The notes: generated by a model from the letters alone, not told the origin. Positions 32,958 through 41,690 are shown, numbered from the stretch's first letter. The stretch: DNA of 64,000 nt from Kutzneria kofuensis (GCF_014203355.1 NZ_JACHIR010000001.1:4466038-4530037), one strand, 5' to 3'. Numbers and translations: made by a program.

Positions 32958-33072
32958 CATGTAGCCTGGCCCATTGCAACCAGCCTGGTCCGGACGGCGT
33001 CTGAACAGCATTCGGGGACCGGAAGAGTTCCGGTGGTGCGGGCGTGGGTTCGACGGGAGGTGGGTTGGTCGC

Positions 33073-34575
33073 ATGGCGGGCACAGGCGCGCGGATAGCCC
33101 TCATCGGCGGCAAGAGCGTGGTCGCGGCGGTGTCGCTGCTGGTGTTGGGCACCACGTACTACGGCTGGTCGACGATCTCCAACGCGGAGGCCGGAGTCCA
33201 GCACGCCGACGTGATCGACACCAAGACCACCCCGAAGACGCCGGGGCAGGACATGAACATCCTGCTCGTCGGGATGGACAGCCGCACCGACGCACACGGC
33301 GACCCGCTGCCCAAGAACCTGCTCGACTCGCTGCACGCCGGCCCCGACGAGGGCGAGATCGAGGCCGACACGCTGATCGTCGTGCACGTGCCGGGCGACG
33401 GCACCGCCGCGTCGGCGTTCTCCATCCCCCGTGACTCGTGGGTCACCATCGACGGCGAGAACGGCAAGGACAAGATCAACGCGGCCTTCGGCTACGGCTT
33501 CAACGAGGCCAAGGCCGACGCGCAGCGGCGCGGCGAGACCGACCAGAAGAAGCTCACGCTGGCCGCGATGGACGGCGGCCGGTCGAAGACCATCCGGACC
33601 GTCGAGCAGCTCACCGGCGTGTCCATCGACCACTACGCCGAGGTCAACCTGTACGGCTTCGCGCAGATCAGCGACGCCGTCGGCGGCGTGCCGGTGTGCC
33701 TGCTGAAGGACACCTACGACGACATGACGGGCGCCCGGTTCAAGGCCGGCCAGCAGACCGTGCAGGGCGTGACCGCGCTGCAGTTCGTGCGGCAGCGGCA
33801 CGGCCTGATCAACGAGCTCGACCGCGAGCACCGGCAGCAGGCGTTCCTCGCCTCGCTCGCCCACCAGATGCTGTCCACCGGTGTGCTCACCAATCCGAGC
33901 CGGCTCAACACCATCATCAAGGCGGTGCAGAACGCCGTTGTCGTCGACTCCGGCTGGCAGCTGCTGGAGTTCGCCGGCCAGATGCAGGGCCTGAGCGGCG
34001 GCAGCATCACCTTCAACACCATGCCGGTGACCAACGTCGACGGCAAGGTCGGCGGGGCCGACGTCGTGATCGTGACGCCGAGCGACGTGCAGGCGTGGGT
34101 GAAGGCCCTGTTCAGCAAGGTCGGCAAGCAGGCGACGACCAGCGCCGCGCCCACCACGACCTCGGCCGCCCCCAACTCCAACGCGGCGATCACCGTCGAC
34201 GTGAGCAACGCCAGCTCCATGGGCGGGCTGGCCGGCCGGGTGTCGACGTTCCTCGTCGGCCAGGGCTACGGCAAGGGCGATGTCCTGACGGCGAACGCGA
34301 AGCGCGCGACCTCGCTGGTCGAGTACGCGTCCGGGGACAAGGCCGCCGCGCAGAAGGTCGCGACCGCGCTCGGCGACCTGCCGATGGCCGTCAGCTCCTC
34401 GGTGTCCCCCGGGCACGTGCTGGTGCTGCTGGGCAACGCGTACCACGGTCCCGGATACGGGGCGACGCAAGGCGTTGGCGGCACCCCGCAGCTGAAGCTC
34501 GCGCCCACCGCCACCACGACCGCGACGCCGGACCGGCCGCAGATCGACGCCAGCGGCGTCACCTGCATCCCTTAA
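33073..34575 (+). CDS. LytR-CpsA-Psr (LCP) cell-wall glycopolymer ligase
   Basis: A 500-residue membrane protein. One N-terminal span (about residues 8-30) is followed by the extracytoplasmic LCP domain: MNILLVGMDSR, ADTLIVVHVPGDG, FSIPRDSWVTI, KINAAFGYGF, YAEVNLYGFAQISDAVGGVPVCL, and LQFVRQRHGLINELDREHRQQAFL. These hold the Arg and Asp residues that bind the polyprenyl pyrophosphate. A Thr/Ala/Pro-rich linker leads to a LytR_C domain (about 380-470). LCP enzymes attach teichoic acids, arabinogalactan or other polymers to peptidoglycan. The ATG at 33073 (MAGTGARIALIGG) was taken as start; the frame stays open upstream. Confidence 0.88.
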   Translation: MAGTGARIALIGGKSVVAAVSLLVLGTTYYGWSTISNAEAGVQHADVIDTKTTPKTPGQDMNILLVGMDSRTDAHGDPLPKNLLDSLHAGPDEGEIEADTLIVVHVPGDGTAASAFSIPRDSWVTIDGENGKDKINAAFGYGFNEAKADAQRRGETDQKKLTLAAMDGGRSKTIRTVEQLTGVSIDHYAEVNLYGFAQISDAVGGVPVCLLKDTYDDMTGARFKAGQQTVQGVTALQFVRQRHGLINELDREHRQQAFLASLAHQMLSTGVLTNPSRLNTIIKAVQNAVVVDSGWQLLEFAGQMQGLSGGSITFNTMPVTNVDGKVGGADVVIVTPSDVQAWVKALFSKVGKQATTSAAPTTTSAAPNSNAAITVDVSNASSMGGLAGRVSTFLVGQGYGKGDVLTANAKRATSLVEYASGDKAAAQKVATALGDLPMAVSSSVSPGHVLVLLGNAYHGPGYGATQGVGGTPQLKLAPTATTTATPDRPQIDASGVTCIP

Positions 34576-34617
34576 TCGGTGGCGCCGCTCGGGCGGCGGC
34601 GGTCACCATGAGCGGCT

Positions 34618-34704
34618 GTGACCGAGCTTGCGAGGGAACCATTCAGCACTGCGACCTCGGTCGCGGACCTTCGTGTTCCGAGCGTTAGCGAGGAAGGTCC
34701 GTGA
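34618..34704 (+). CDS. 28-codon leader ORF before MFS gene
   Basis: The frame GTG ACC GAG CTT GCG encodes VTELAREPFSTATSVADLRV and ends eight residues later. Its TGA overlaps the GTG of the MFS gene (GTGA). The same opening, VSELASEPLNT, is seen in a 23-codon ORF at 42721-42792, also wedged between genes by GTGA overlaps. That makes both more likely to be translated, or to be copies of one repeat element. Translation through the hairpin at 34664-34701 would expose the MFS ribosome binding site. Product function unlikely; a coupling role is inferred. Confidence 0.45.
   Translation: MTELAREPFSTATSVADLRVPSVSEEGP
34664..34701 (+). promoter_or_regulatory. Hairpin covering the MFS ribosome binding site
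   Basis: CGGACCTTC (34664-34672) pairs with GAAGGTCCG (34693-34701). The right arm contains the Shine-Dalgarno GAAGG and the first base of the MFS start codon, so the hairpin would hide them unless ribosomes on the leader ORF open it. Confidence 0.5.
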
Positions 34705-35918
34705 CCGTTCTTGATCTGAGTCCCTGGCGGACCTCGCGCGACTACCGGCTGCTGTGGTCGTCGGGCGCGATCTCGCTGATGGGCAGCCTCGTCACGTACG
34801 TGACGGTGCCGTTGCAGATCAAGCAACTCACCGGCTCGTACGTGGCCGTCGGCGCCATGGGCGTGGTCGAGCTGGTGCCGATGATCGTGTTCGGGCTGTA
34901 CGGCGGCGCGCTGGCGGATGCCGTCGACCGCGGCAGGATCGTGCTGCTGGCGGAGGCCGGGCTCGGCGTGTTGTCGTTGCTGCTGCTGGCCAATTCCCTG
35001 CTGCCGCACCCGATGCTGTGGCTGATCTACGTTGTGGTCGCGCTGGCGGCGGCGCTCGACGGGCTGCAACGGCCGTCGCTGGACGCGTTGATGCCACGGG
35101 TCGTGCCGCGTGAGCAGTTGACCGCCGCGATCGCGCTGAGTTCCTTGCGCTTCAACGTGGGCGCGATCGTCGGTCCTGCGATCGGCGGCCTGATCGCCGC
35201 GACCTTCGGCGTGTCCGTCGCCTACTCGTGCGACCTTGTGTCGTTCCTGATCGCGATTTCCTTGCTGGCGCGGCTGAAGGCGGTGCCACCACCGTCCGAT
35301 GCGGACAAACCATCGGTGCGCGGCATCCTGGAAGGCCTGCGCTACGCGGGAAGCCGCCCGGAGCTGCTCGGCACGTACCTGGTGGACATCGCGGCCATGC
35401 TGCTGGCCATGCCCAACGCCGTTTTCCCTTTCCTGGCCGACGAACTCGGCGCGCCCTGGGCGCTGGGCCTGATGTACGCGGCGACTTCCGTCGGCGCGCT
35501 GGCCGTCACCCTGACGAGCGGCTGGACGTCGAAGGTCCACCGGCACGGGCTGATGGTCGCCCTCGCCGCCGGCGCGTGGGGGCTGGCGATGGCGGGCGCC
35601 GGATGGTCGGGACCGGTCTGGCTCGTGCTGTTCTTCCTCGTGGCCGCCGGCGCCGCCGACTGCGTCAGCGGACTTTTCCGCAGCACCATCTGGAACCAGA
35701 CCATCCCCGACAACCTGCGCGGCCGGCTCGCCGGCATCGAGCTGCTCAGCTACACCGCCGGGCCGCAGCTGTCCCAGATTCGCGCCGGCGGCGTGGCCAG
35801 CCTGATCGGCGTCCGTGCCTCGATCTGGACCGGCGGTCTGGCCTGCGTCGCCGCCGTGCTGTGTTCGGCCCGGTTGCGGGGGTTCATCCGCTACGACGAT
35901 CGTCAGCTGATGGGGTGA
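34701..35918 (+). CDS. MFS exporter (EntS-like)
   Basis: A 405-residue transporter with 12 predicted spans in two halves joined by a charged loop near residue 200. It begins WRTSRDYRLLWSSGAISLMGS and has LYGGALADAVDRGRIVLLAEAGLG (the D-R-G/R motif A between spans 2 and 3) and LRFNVGAIVGPAIGGLIAATFG (exporter motif C-like). This layout fits the MFS_3/EntS group that exports siderophores and drugs. The GTG at 34701 overlaps the stop of the leader ORF. A strong inverted repeat follows the stop. Its substrate is unknown. Confidence 0.85.
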   Translation: MTVLDLSPWRTSRDYRLLWSSGAISLMGSLVTYVTVPLQIKQLTGSYVAVGAMGVVELVPMIVFGLYGGALADAVDRGRIVLLAEAGLGVLSLLLLANSLLPHPMLWLIYVVVALAAALDGLQRPSLDALMPRVVPREQLTAAIALSSLRFNVGAIVGPAIGGLIAATFGVSVAYSCDLVSFLIAISLLARLKAVPPPSDADKPSVRGILEGLRYAGSRPELLGTYLVDIAAMLLAMPNAVFPFLADELGAPWALGLMYAATSVGALAVTLTSGWTSKVHRHGLMVALAAGAWGLAMAGAGWSGPVWLVLFFLVAAGAADCVSGLFRSTIWNQTIPDNLRGRLAGIELLSYTAGPQLSQIRAGGVASLIGVRASIWTGGLACVAAVLCSARLRGFIRYDDRQLMG

Positions 35919-35920
35919 AG

Positions 35921-35955
35921 TCGCCGCCGCACCGGTCGAACCGGTGCGGCGGCGA
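35921..35955. terminator. Perfect 15-bp inverted repeat after the MFS gene
   Basis: TCGCCGCCGCACCGG and its exact complement flank a 5-base loop TCGAA, 3 bp after the MFS stop. It fits an intrinsic terminator without a T-run, common in actinomycetes. Its right half overlaps the -35 position of the next gene, so it could also act as an operator. Confidence 0.65.
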
Positions 35956-35958
35956 CCC

Positions 35959-35964
35959 TAGACT
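35959..35964 (+). promoter_or_regulatory. -10 box of a leaderless promoter
   Basis: TAGACT lies 6 bp before the GTG at 35971 and there is no Shine-Dalgarno sequence between them, so the transcript probably starts at the G of the start codon. The -35 region falls inside the inverted repeat. Confidence 0.5.
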
Positions 35965-35970
35965 CCGCCC

Positions 35971-36936
35971 GTGCTCACAGCTGCGGCTCTGGCGGTCCTC
36001 CTGTCCGCGGCAACGCTCACGCCCGCCTCGACCGCGCCGACCTGCCGGGACGTCGCCGTCCCCGTGACGATGCCGTTGGCCGGCACGCAGACCGTCGCCG
36101 GCTCCCTGTGCTGGGCCGGGGCCAAGCCGTCGCCCACCGTGCAGATCCTGCTCGCCGGCGCCACGTACAACCGGTCCTACTGGGACTTCCCGTACCGGCC
36201 CGACACCTACTCGTACGTGCGGCGTGCCACCGCCGCCGGCTACACCACCCTGGCCCTCGACCGTCCCGGCACCGGCGCCAGCTCCCACCCCGTCGGCGCG
36301 TTGCTCACCAACGCCACCGAAGCCAGTGCTGTGCATCAGGTCGTCAATGCCGCACGGCTGGGCAAGCTCGGCTCGGCTTTCACCCGAGTCCTGCTCGCCG
36401 GCCACTCCTACGGCTCCGTCGTCGCCTGGTACGAGGCCGCCACCTACGCCGACGTCGACGCCCTGCTCACCACCGGCATGGCCCACGAGGTCCAACCTGC
36501 CGCCGCCATCCCGGTTGCCACGTCGCTGATCCCGGCGCCGCCCGACCCGACGTATCTGACGACCCGTCCCGGCAGCCGAAACGTGTTCTGGCACGGTCCG
36601 CACGACGACCCCGCCGTCATCGCCGCCGACGAGGCCGCCAAGGACACCGTCACCACGTCCGAGCTGGCAGACACCCTTGTCGCCCAAGGCAATGACACGA
36701 CGGCGGGCATAACGGTCCCGGTGCTTGTGGCCGAGGGGCAGCAGGATCTCGCCTACGCCGCCGCGCTGCCGCACGAGGCCGGGCACTACCCGAAGTCGCC
36801 GTGCGTCGACACGTACCAGCTGCCCGACGCCGGCCACGACCTCAACCTCGCGCCGCACGCCCCCGACTGGTTCGCCAAGGCCCTGAACTGGGCCGATCGC
36901 GTGCTGGGAACCGCGGGAGCGCCACCGCGCTGCTAG
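35971..36936 (+). CDS. Secreted alpha/beta hydrolase
   Basis: A 321-residue enzyme. The first 22 residues (MLTAAALAVLLSAATLTPASTA) are a signal peptide with an Ala-x-Ala-like cleavage region. The hydrolase core has LALDRPGTGASSHP, the nucleophile elbow AGHSYGSVV near residue 148, the acid in VAEGQQDLAY near 252 and the catalytic His in PDAGHDLNL. The two Cys pairs suggest disulfides in an exported protein. Lipase- or esterase-like activity is likely. The stop TAG lies in the palindrome CTAG, which also encodes the stop of the converging GGDEF-EAL gene. Confidence 0.8.
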   Translation: MLTAAALAVLLSAATLTPASTAPTCRDVAVPVTMPLAGTQTVAGSLCWAGAKPSPTVQILLAGATYNRSYWDFPYRPDTYSYVRRATAAGYTTLALDRPGTGASSHPVGALLTNATEASAVHQVVNAARLGKLGSAFTRVLLAGHSYGSVVAWYEAATYADVDALLTTGMAHEVQPAAAIPVATSLIPAPPDPTYLTTRPGSRNVFWHGPHDDPAVIAADEAAKDTVTTSELADTLVAQGNDTTAGITVPVLVAEGQQDLAYAAALPHEAGHYPKSPCVDTYQLPDAGHDLNLAPHAPDWFAKALNWADRVLGTAGAPPRC

Positions 36937-38987
36937 TCGTAGAACCGGCCGGCGGCGACGTCGCAGCCGAGCTCGCGCCACCAGTCGGCCTGCTCCGCCG
37001 AGTCGATCCCGTCCACGGCCACGGTGGCGCCGGACTCGTGCGCCATCTCCACGAGCTGGGCCAGCGACCGCTGCACGATCGAGCCGGGACCCTCAGGCCG
37101 GGCCTGCCGCTCGACGAGCCAGCGGGCGATCCGCACCCCGCGGAGTCCCAAGTCCTGGAGGTACGCCAGGTCCTGCGCCCCGACACCGAACTCCTCGACG
37201 ACCACGCCGACGCCCTCCTCGATCAGGAAGGCGAGGTTGTCGGCGGCGGTGCCGCCGAGGGAGCCGGCCGGCAGGCCGAGTCGCAGCCGTGAAGCCGGCA
37301 GCCCGCTCTGGTCCAGCTCCCGAAGCACCCGGGAGCCGAGGTCCTCGTCGTTGGCCAGGCAGGCCGGCAGGCTGATCTCGACCGTCGGCGCGCCGACCAA
37401 CCCGGTGGCCTGCTCGCACGCGCCGCGCAGCAGCCAGCGGGCCATCGGCAGCATGAGTCCGGTCCGCTCGGCCAGCTCGACGCACTGCCGATGGTCGACC
37501 ACGCCGTGCCCCGGCCGATCCCACCGCAGCATCGCCCGGACGGCGTGCGTGCGGCCGGTCGCCATCTCGACCTGGCGGCCGAACGCCAGCCGGATCTCGC
37601 CGGTCTCCCAGGCGCCGGGCAGCACCGCGGCCATGCCGCAGCGCGCCCGGTCATCGACGTCGAGACGGGCGTCGTGCAGCTCCCACTGGGTGCCCTTGCG
37701 CTGGGCTCGGCGCAGCGTCAGCTCGGCGGTCCGGAGCACGTCCTCCATCGACATCTCGGCCGGCAGCCGGTGCACCACGCCGATGGTCGCGGACGCCGCG
37801 ACACCCTGCCCGTCGGTCAGGTAGATCGGCTCGGCCAGTTCCTCGTTGATCCGGTCGATCATCGTCACGACGTCGCACGAGGCCGGCGAGTTCTCGACCA
37901 GCACCGCGAACTCGTCGTTGCCGAGCCGCGCGATCATCGCCCGCTCGCTGAGGAACGCGGCGCGCAGCCGGTCGGCGACACTGCGCAGCACCTGGTCACC
38001 GGCCTGTCGCCCGAGCCCGTCGGTGATCACCGAGAATCCGTCCAGGTCGAGCTGGTACAGCGTGGCGCCGGTGTCCCGGTCCACCTGGTTGAGCACCGCC
38101 TCCAGCCGGGTGCTCAGGAACTGCCGGTTGGGCAGGCCGGTCAGCACGTCGTGCAGCGACTGGTGCTTGAGCTGGTTGCGCAGCAGCGCCAGCTCGGAGT
38201 CGTCGTCGACCACGACGACCAGTTCCCGCCCACCGCGCACCGGCGCGATCGACAGCAGCGGCCGCACGTGCTCCTCGCCGGTCAGCAGAATGGTGCGTCG
38301 GTGCCGCACCCGGTCCAGCCGGCCGTCGGCGATCTCGGTGCACACGGTCCGCAGCCGCATCGCCTCTTCGGCGGGCATGAGCTCGAACAGGGTCAGGTCG
38401 GACAGCTCGTTCTCGGTGCGGTCCAGGATCGTCCGCAGCGGCTCGTTGCTGCGCAGGAATCGGCCGGCGCGGTTGATGACGCCGATGCCGCTGGCCGAGG
38501 CGGCGGCCACCTCGTCGAACCGGGCCAGCGACGCGGTGAGGCTCTGCTGGGTCTCGTTGGCCGCGGCGAACAGCGACTTGGTCAGGTTCTGCTGCTGCTC
38601 GAAGATCGACTGCTTGGTCGCGTCCGCGTAGCCGGCGGCCAGCGCGCCGAGCACGGTCACCACGCGCTCCGCCGCCTTGGGGCGGCCGCGCAGCTCGGGC
38701 TGGAGCAGCAGCCCGCCGCCGAGCACCTCCACGGTGCAGGTCAGGCTGTCCTCGGCGACGCAGTTGAGGGCGACCAGCTGCCGGCCGACCCGGGCGGCGG
38801 CCGCGGTGTCCATCGGCTCCGCCTCGGTGGCCCGGACCAGCTGGTCGAGCATCGTGCCGAAGCGTTCCTCGATCTCGCCGTGGGTGAGCGGCAGATAGTT
38901 GGACTGCGACACGAGGTAGGCCCACTTCTTGGTGAGCCTGATCCGCTCGCGCGGGCTGATCGGTTGACGCGGCTGCGGGACGCTCAT
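36933..38987 (-). CDS. Degenerate GGDEF-EAL protein
   Basis: A 684-residue cytoplasmic protein. The N-terminal 170 residues are helical (RERIRLTKKWAYLVSQSNYL). A PAS-like segment (about 180-290) precedes a GGDEF domain whose signature reads RLGNDEF near residue 355, with Asn in place of the second Gly. The EAL domain (about 455-680) has RAM where EAL is expected (AVRAMLRW near 482) and EEFGVG where DDFGTG is expected (near 596). The missing EAL glutamate argues against phosphodiesterase activity, so it more likely binds c-di-GMP or has only cyclase activity. ATG at 38987 (MSVPQPRQP) was chosen; the frame stays open to 39161. It converges on the hydrolase gene with shared CTAG stops. Confidence 0.8.
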   Translation of the reverse strand: MSVPQPRQPISPRERIRLTKKWAYLVSQSNYLPLTHGEIEERFGTMLDQLVRATEAEPMDTAAAARVGRQLVALNCVAEDSLTCTVEVLGGGLLLQPELRGRPKAAERVVTVLGALAAGYADATKQSIFEQQQNLTKSLFAAANETQQSLTASLARFDEVAAASASGIGVINRAGRFLRSNEPLRTILDRTENELSDLTLFELMPAEEAMRLRTVCTEIADGRLDRVRHRRTILLTGEEHVRPLLSIAPVRGGRELVVVVDDDSELALLRNQLKHQSLHDVLTGLPNRQFLSTRLEAVLNQVDRDTGATLYQLDLDGFSVITDGLGRQAGDQVLRSVADRLRAAFLSERAMIARLGNDEFAVLVENSPASCDVVTMIDRINEELAEPIYLTDGQGVAASATIGVVHRLPAEMSMEDVLRTAELTLRRAQRKGTQWELHDARLDVDDRARCGMAAVLPGAWETGEIRLAFGRQVEMATGRTHAVRAMLRWDRPGHGVVDHRQCVELAERTGLMLPMARWLLRGACEQATGLVGAPTVEISLPACLANDEDLGSRVLRELDQSGLPASRLRLGLPAGSLGGTAADNLAFLIEEGVGVVVEEFGVGAQDLAYLQDLGLRGVRIARWLVERQARPEGPGSIVQRSLAQLVEMAHESGATVAVDGIDSAEQADWWRELGCDVAAGRFYD

Positions 38988-39109
38988 GCCGACCGGCCCA
39001 CGCCTGCGCCGCCACCGTGATGGACTACCGACAGCACTCGGGTTCACCTCGCCGTTGCCATGTCCGCGGTGGCGGAAGCGTACCGGCTGTCCGAACCCGT
39101 CCATGATCT

Positions 39110-39147
39110 CTCGACCTTGTTCACTCGAACGAGCGAACAAGGTCGAG
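39110..39147 (-). terminator. 13-bp inverted repeat after the SRPBCC gene
   Basis: CTCGACCTTGTTC and GAACAAGGTCGAG enclose a 12-base loop that itself can pair (CTCG-AA-CGAG). It lies 16 bp after the SRPBCC stop on the minus strand and before the GGDEF-EAL gene, and fits a terminator. Confidence 0.6.
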
Positions 39148-39162
39148 GGGGGTCTACTCACC

Positions 39163-39606
39163 CTAGCTGCGAACGGTTGCAGCCAGCCTGTCCAGCGTCG
39201 CTTCGTGGATACGGCGCAGTCCTAGCGGCGCGAACGTGCTCTCGAAGAAGCCGGCCACGCCGCCGGCCCCCTGCCAGGTCGTCTGCACGTGCACGGCGCT
39301 GGCGCCCTCGCCCTGCGGCTTGACCGTCCAGGTCGTCACCATGGTCGAGTTCTGGTCCGACTCGACCAGCGTGCCCGGCGCCGGCTCGGTCACCCGCAGC
39401 AGGCAGTCCCGGACCCGCTTCTTGGTGGCCTGCAACTTCCAGTGCACCTTGGTGCCCGCGCCCGTGCCACCCTCGAGCACCTCGTACTCGCTGTAGTTCT
39501 CGGGCAGGATCCCCGCCCGGGTGCCGGCGTAGTCCGCCAGCGCCGCGTAGACCGCGTCCGAGGGCTTGTCGATGACCCGCTCGGCGGTTGCCTTCACCTC
39601 TGCCAT
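39163..39606 (-). CDS. SRPBCC (START/Bet v1-like) family protein
   Basis: A 147-residue single-domain protein. MAEVKATAERVIDKPSDAVYAALADY is the typical first strand and helix of polyketide cyclase/SRPBCC proteins. The rest alternates strands (KVHWKLQATKKRV, TMVTTWTVKPQG, SAVHVQTTWQGAGG) and ends in a long C-terminal helix. The fold makes a hydrophobic pocket for lipids or small molecules. The ATG at 39606 begins at the conserved residue. It is divergent from the SARP gene across 233 bp and could share its control, but there is no direct evidence that it belongs to the lipid cluster. Confidence 0.75.
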   Translation of the reverse strand: MAEVKATAERVIDKPSDAVYAALADYAGTRAGILPENYSEYEVLEGGTGAGTKVHWKLQATKKRVRDCLLRVTEPAPGTLVESDQNSTMVTTWTVKPQGEGASAVHVQTTWQGAGGVAGFFESTFAPLGLRRIHEATLDRLAATVRS

Positions 39607-39839
39607 GCCCCCGATTCTCGCAGCGTCACTCCGGGTGGGCGCGTTCGCCCGACCGTGAACATCGATCAACGAGATGCGTCACACACATCACGGCCAGTGA
39701 GCGGCGCCCATCGATAGCCCCGACCGATGGGAACCGTTCGGGCACAGTGCGTGACTGTCCGTTCACTCATGCTGGACGCGACCGCGACGGCGCGATAGGA
39801 CTGCGCTCTGGGGTCGACCTCTGGCGGGAGGTGGTGCAC
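39607..39839. other. Intergenic region between SRPBCC and SARP genes
   Basis: 233 bp holding two divergent starts. I see no strong inverted repeat or clear consensus promoter; open frames continue into it from both sides but without supported starts. Confidence 0.4.
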
Positions 39840-41690
39840 ATGCGGGTACGGGTGCTCGGCCAGTTCGAGGTCACCCGCGGCGAGGAGCGGATCACCCCGT
39901 CGCAGCCGAAACTGCGCCAGCTGTTCGCCCTGCTCGCCCTCAACGCCAACAACGTCGTCCGGGTCGAGCAGCTCATCGAGGAGGTGTGGGGCCCGGAGCC
40001 GCCGACCAAGGCGATGGGCACGCTCCAGACGTACATGTCACACCTGCGCCGGCTGCTCGCCTCCCACGACTCCACGGTGTCGGTGCTGCACACCCGGCAC
40101 GTCGGCTACGCCCTCACGCTGCCGGAACAGGACGTCGACGCCGGTCGGTTCGCCCGCCTCGTCGCACGTGGACGGTCCGAGCTGGACAGTGGCCACATCG
40201 AGGCGGCGGCGGAGACCTTCCGCGCGGCGCTGGCGGAGTGGCGCGGCTCCGCGCTCAGCGACGTCGACGCCGGCCCGGTGCTGGCGCACCACATCCGCAG
40301 CCTGGAGGAGACCAAGGTCGGCGTCATCGACCAGCGGATGGAGGTCGAGCTCATGCTCGGCCACCACCACGAGGTCATCAACGACCTGAGCACGCTGGTC
40401 CGCGACTACCCGGCCCACGAGGGCCTGCACGTCAAGCTGATGATGGCGCTGCACCTGCTGGGTCGCCGCTCCGAGGCGCTGCACGTCTTCCAGCGCATCC
40501 GGTCCACGCTGGTCGACGATCTCGGCCTCGAACCGGGGCAGCAGTTGCAGCAGGTCCACCGGGGCCTGCTGGTCGGCAACCCCCAGCTCGACGCCTTGAC
40601 GCCGACCGGCGCGCTGCGCACCGGCAGCTGGGTGGAGCCGCCCGCGCAGTTGCCGGGCGACCTGCCGGTGTTTGTCGGACGGACGGTCGAGCTGGCCGCC
40701 GCGGAGAGCCAGCTGCAGCAACCGGCCCGCTCCGCGCCGGCCGTCGTGTCGGTGGTCGGGCCGCCGGGATCGGGCAAGTCCGCCTTCTGCACGCACCTCG
40801 CGCACCGCGTCCGGGCCCGGTTCCCGCACGGCCAGTTGCACGCCGACCTGGCCGAACAGACCCCGGTCGAGGCGCTCACCGGCTTCCTCCGGGCGATCCG
40901 AGGCACCGGGGCGCAGCTGCCCGACAGTATTGAGGAGCGCAGCCACCTGCTCCGGGGCTGGACCGCCGAGCGCCGGGTCCTGATCCTGATCGACAACGCG
41001 GTGAGCACGGTCGAGCTGACGCCGCTGATGCCCAGCGGCGGCGGGTGCGCGGTGATCGTGGGCTGCCGGACGCGGCTGCCGCTGCGGGGCACGAGCCTGG
41101 CCGTCGACCTGCAGCCGCCGGCCGAGGACGAGGCCCTCGAACTGCTCGGATCCGTGATCGGCTGGCGTCGCCTGCGGGCCGAGCTGCCCCAGGCCCGCAA
41201 GCTGATCCGGCTGTTCGACGCGTCGCCGATGGCGTTGGTCGCCGCGGCCAACCGGCTGGCCATCCGCCCGCACTGGACCATCGCCGTGCTGCTCGACCGC
41301 CTCCGCCATCAGCGCGACTGGCTCGACGAGCTGGTCAACGCCCGGGTCGACCTGCTCAACAGCATCGAGCTGAGCTGCCGGTCGCTCTCCCCGGCGCACC
41401 GCGACGCCTTCTTCCGGCTCGCCGCCGCCGCGGACGAGCCGCTGACCACTCGTGGCGCGTCGACGGTGCTCGGCTGCGACCAGCGCACCGCGGAGGCGAT
41501 CCTCGAGTCGATCGTCGAGCACCAGCTCGCCACCGTCGACCGGGCGCCCGACTCCTTCGCCGGCCAGTTCCACTACCGCTTCAGCCCGCTCGTACGGGTG
41601 GCGGCCAGCTCGCTCAGCCAGTTCGCGGCGGCGTCGGTGCCGCCGGCCGAGGCGAACGACCTCTGGATCCGTCGCGCCCCTTCGGCGTAG
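39840..41690 (+). CDS. SARP-type (AfsR-like) regulator with NB-ARC ATPase
   Basis: A 616-residue regulator. Residues 1-95 are an OmpR-like winged helix (MRVRVLGQFEVTRGEERITP, LLALNANNVVRVEQLIEEVWG). Residues 97-245 are the bacterial transcriptional activation domain (DAGRFARLVARGRSELDSGH, LVDDLGLEPGQQLQQVH). The ATPase follows, with Walker A GPPGSGKSAF near residue 312 and Walker B VLILIDNA near 382. Unlike AfsR there are no TPR repeats. SARPs usually switch on a neighbouring secondary-metabolite cluster. ATG at 39840 has GGGAGG eight bases before it. The 3' end overlaps the converging glycosyltransferase gene by 118 bp. Confidence 0.88.
   Translation: MRVRVLGQFEVTRGEERITPSQPKLRQLFALLALNANNVVRVEQLIEEVWGPEPPTKAMGTLQTYMSHLRRLLASHDSTVSVLHTRHVGYALTLPEQDVDAGRFARLVARGRSELDSGHIEAAAETFRAALAEWRGSALSDVDAGPVLAHHIRSLEETKVGVIDQRMEVELMLGHHHEVINDLSTLVRDYPAHEGLHVKLMMALHLLGRRSEALHVFQRIRSTLVDDLGLEPGQQLQQVHRGLLVGNPQLDALTPTGALRTGSWVEPPAQLPGDLPVFVGRTVELAAAESQLQQPARSAPAVVSVVGPPGSGKSAFCTHLAHRVRARFPHGQLHADLAEQTPVEALTGFLRAIRGTGAQLPDSIEERSHLLRGWTAERRVLILIDNAVSTVELTPLMPSGGGCAVIVGCRTRLPLRGTSLAVDLQPPAEDEALELLGSVIGWRRLRAELPQARKLIRLFDASPMALVAAANRLAIRPHWTIAVLLDRLRHQRDWLDELVNARVDLLNSIELSCRSLSPAHRDAFFRLAAAADEPLTTRGASTVLGCDQRTAEAILESIVEHQLATVDRAPDSFAGQFHYRFSPLVRVAASSLSQFAAASVPPAEANDLWIRRAPSA

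Noticed and set aside
33438-34688. Reading the MFS leader as the MSGCDRACEG frame starting at ATG 34608
   Set aside because: The GTG frame at 34618 matches the second micro-ORF at 42721-42792 and overlaps the exporter start; the ATG frame does neither.
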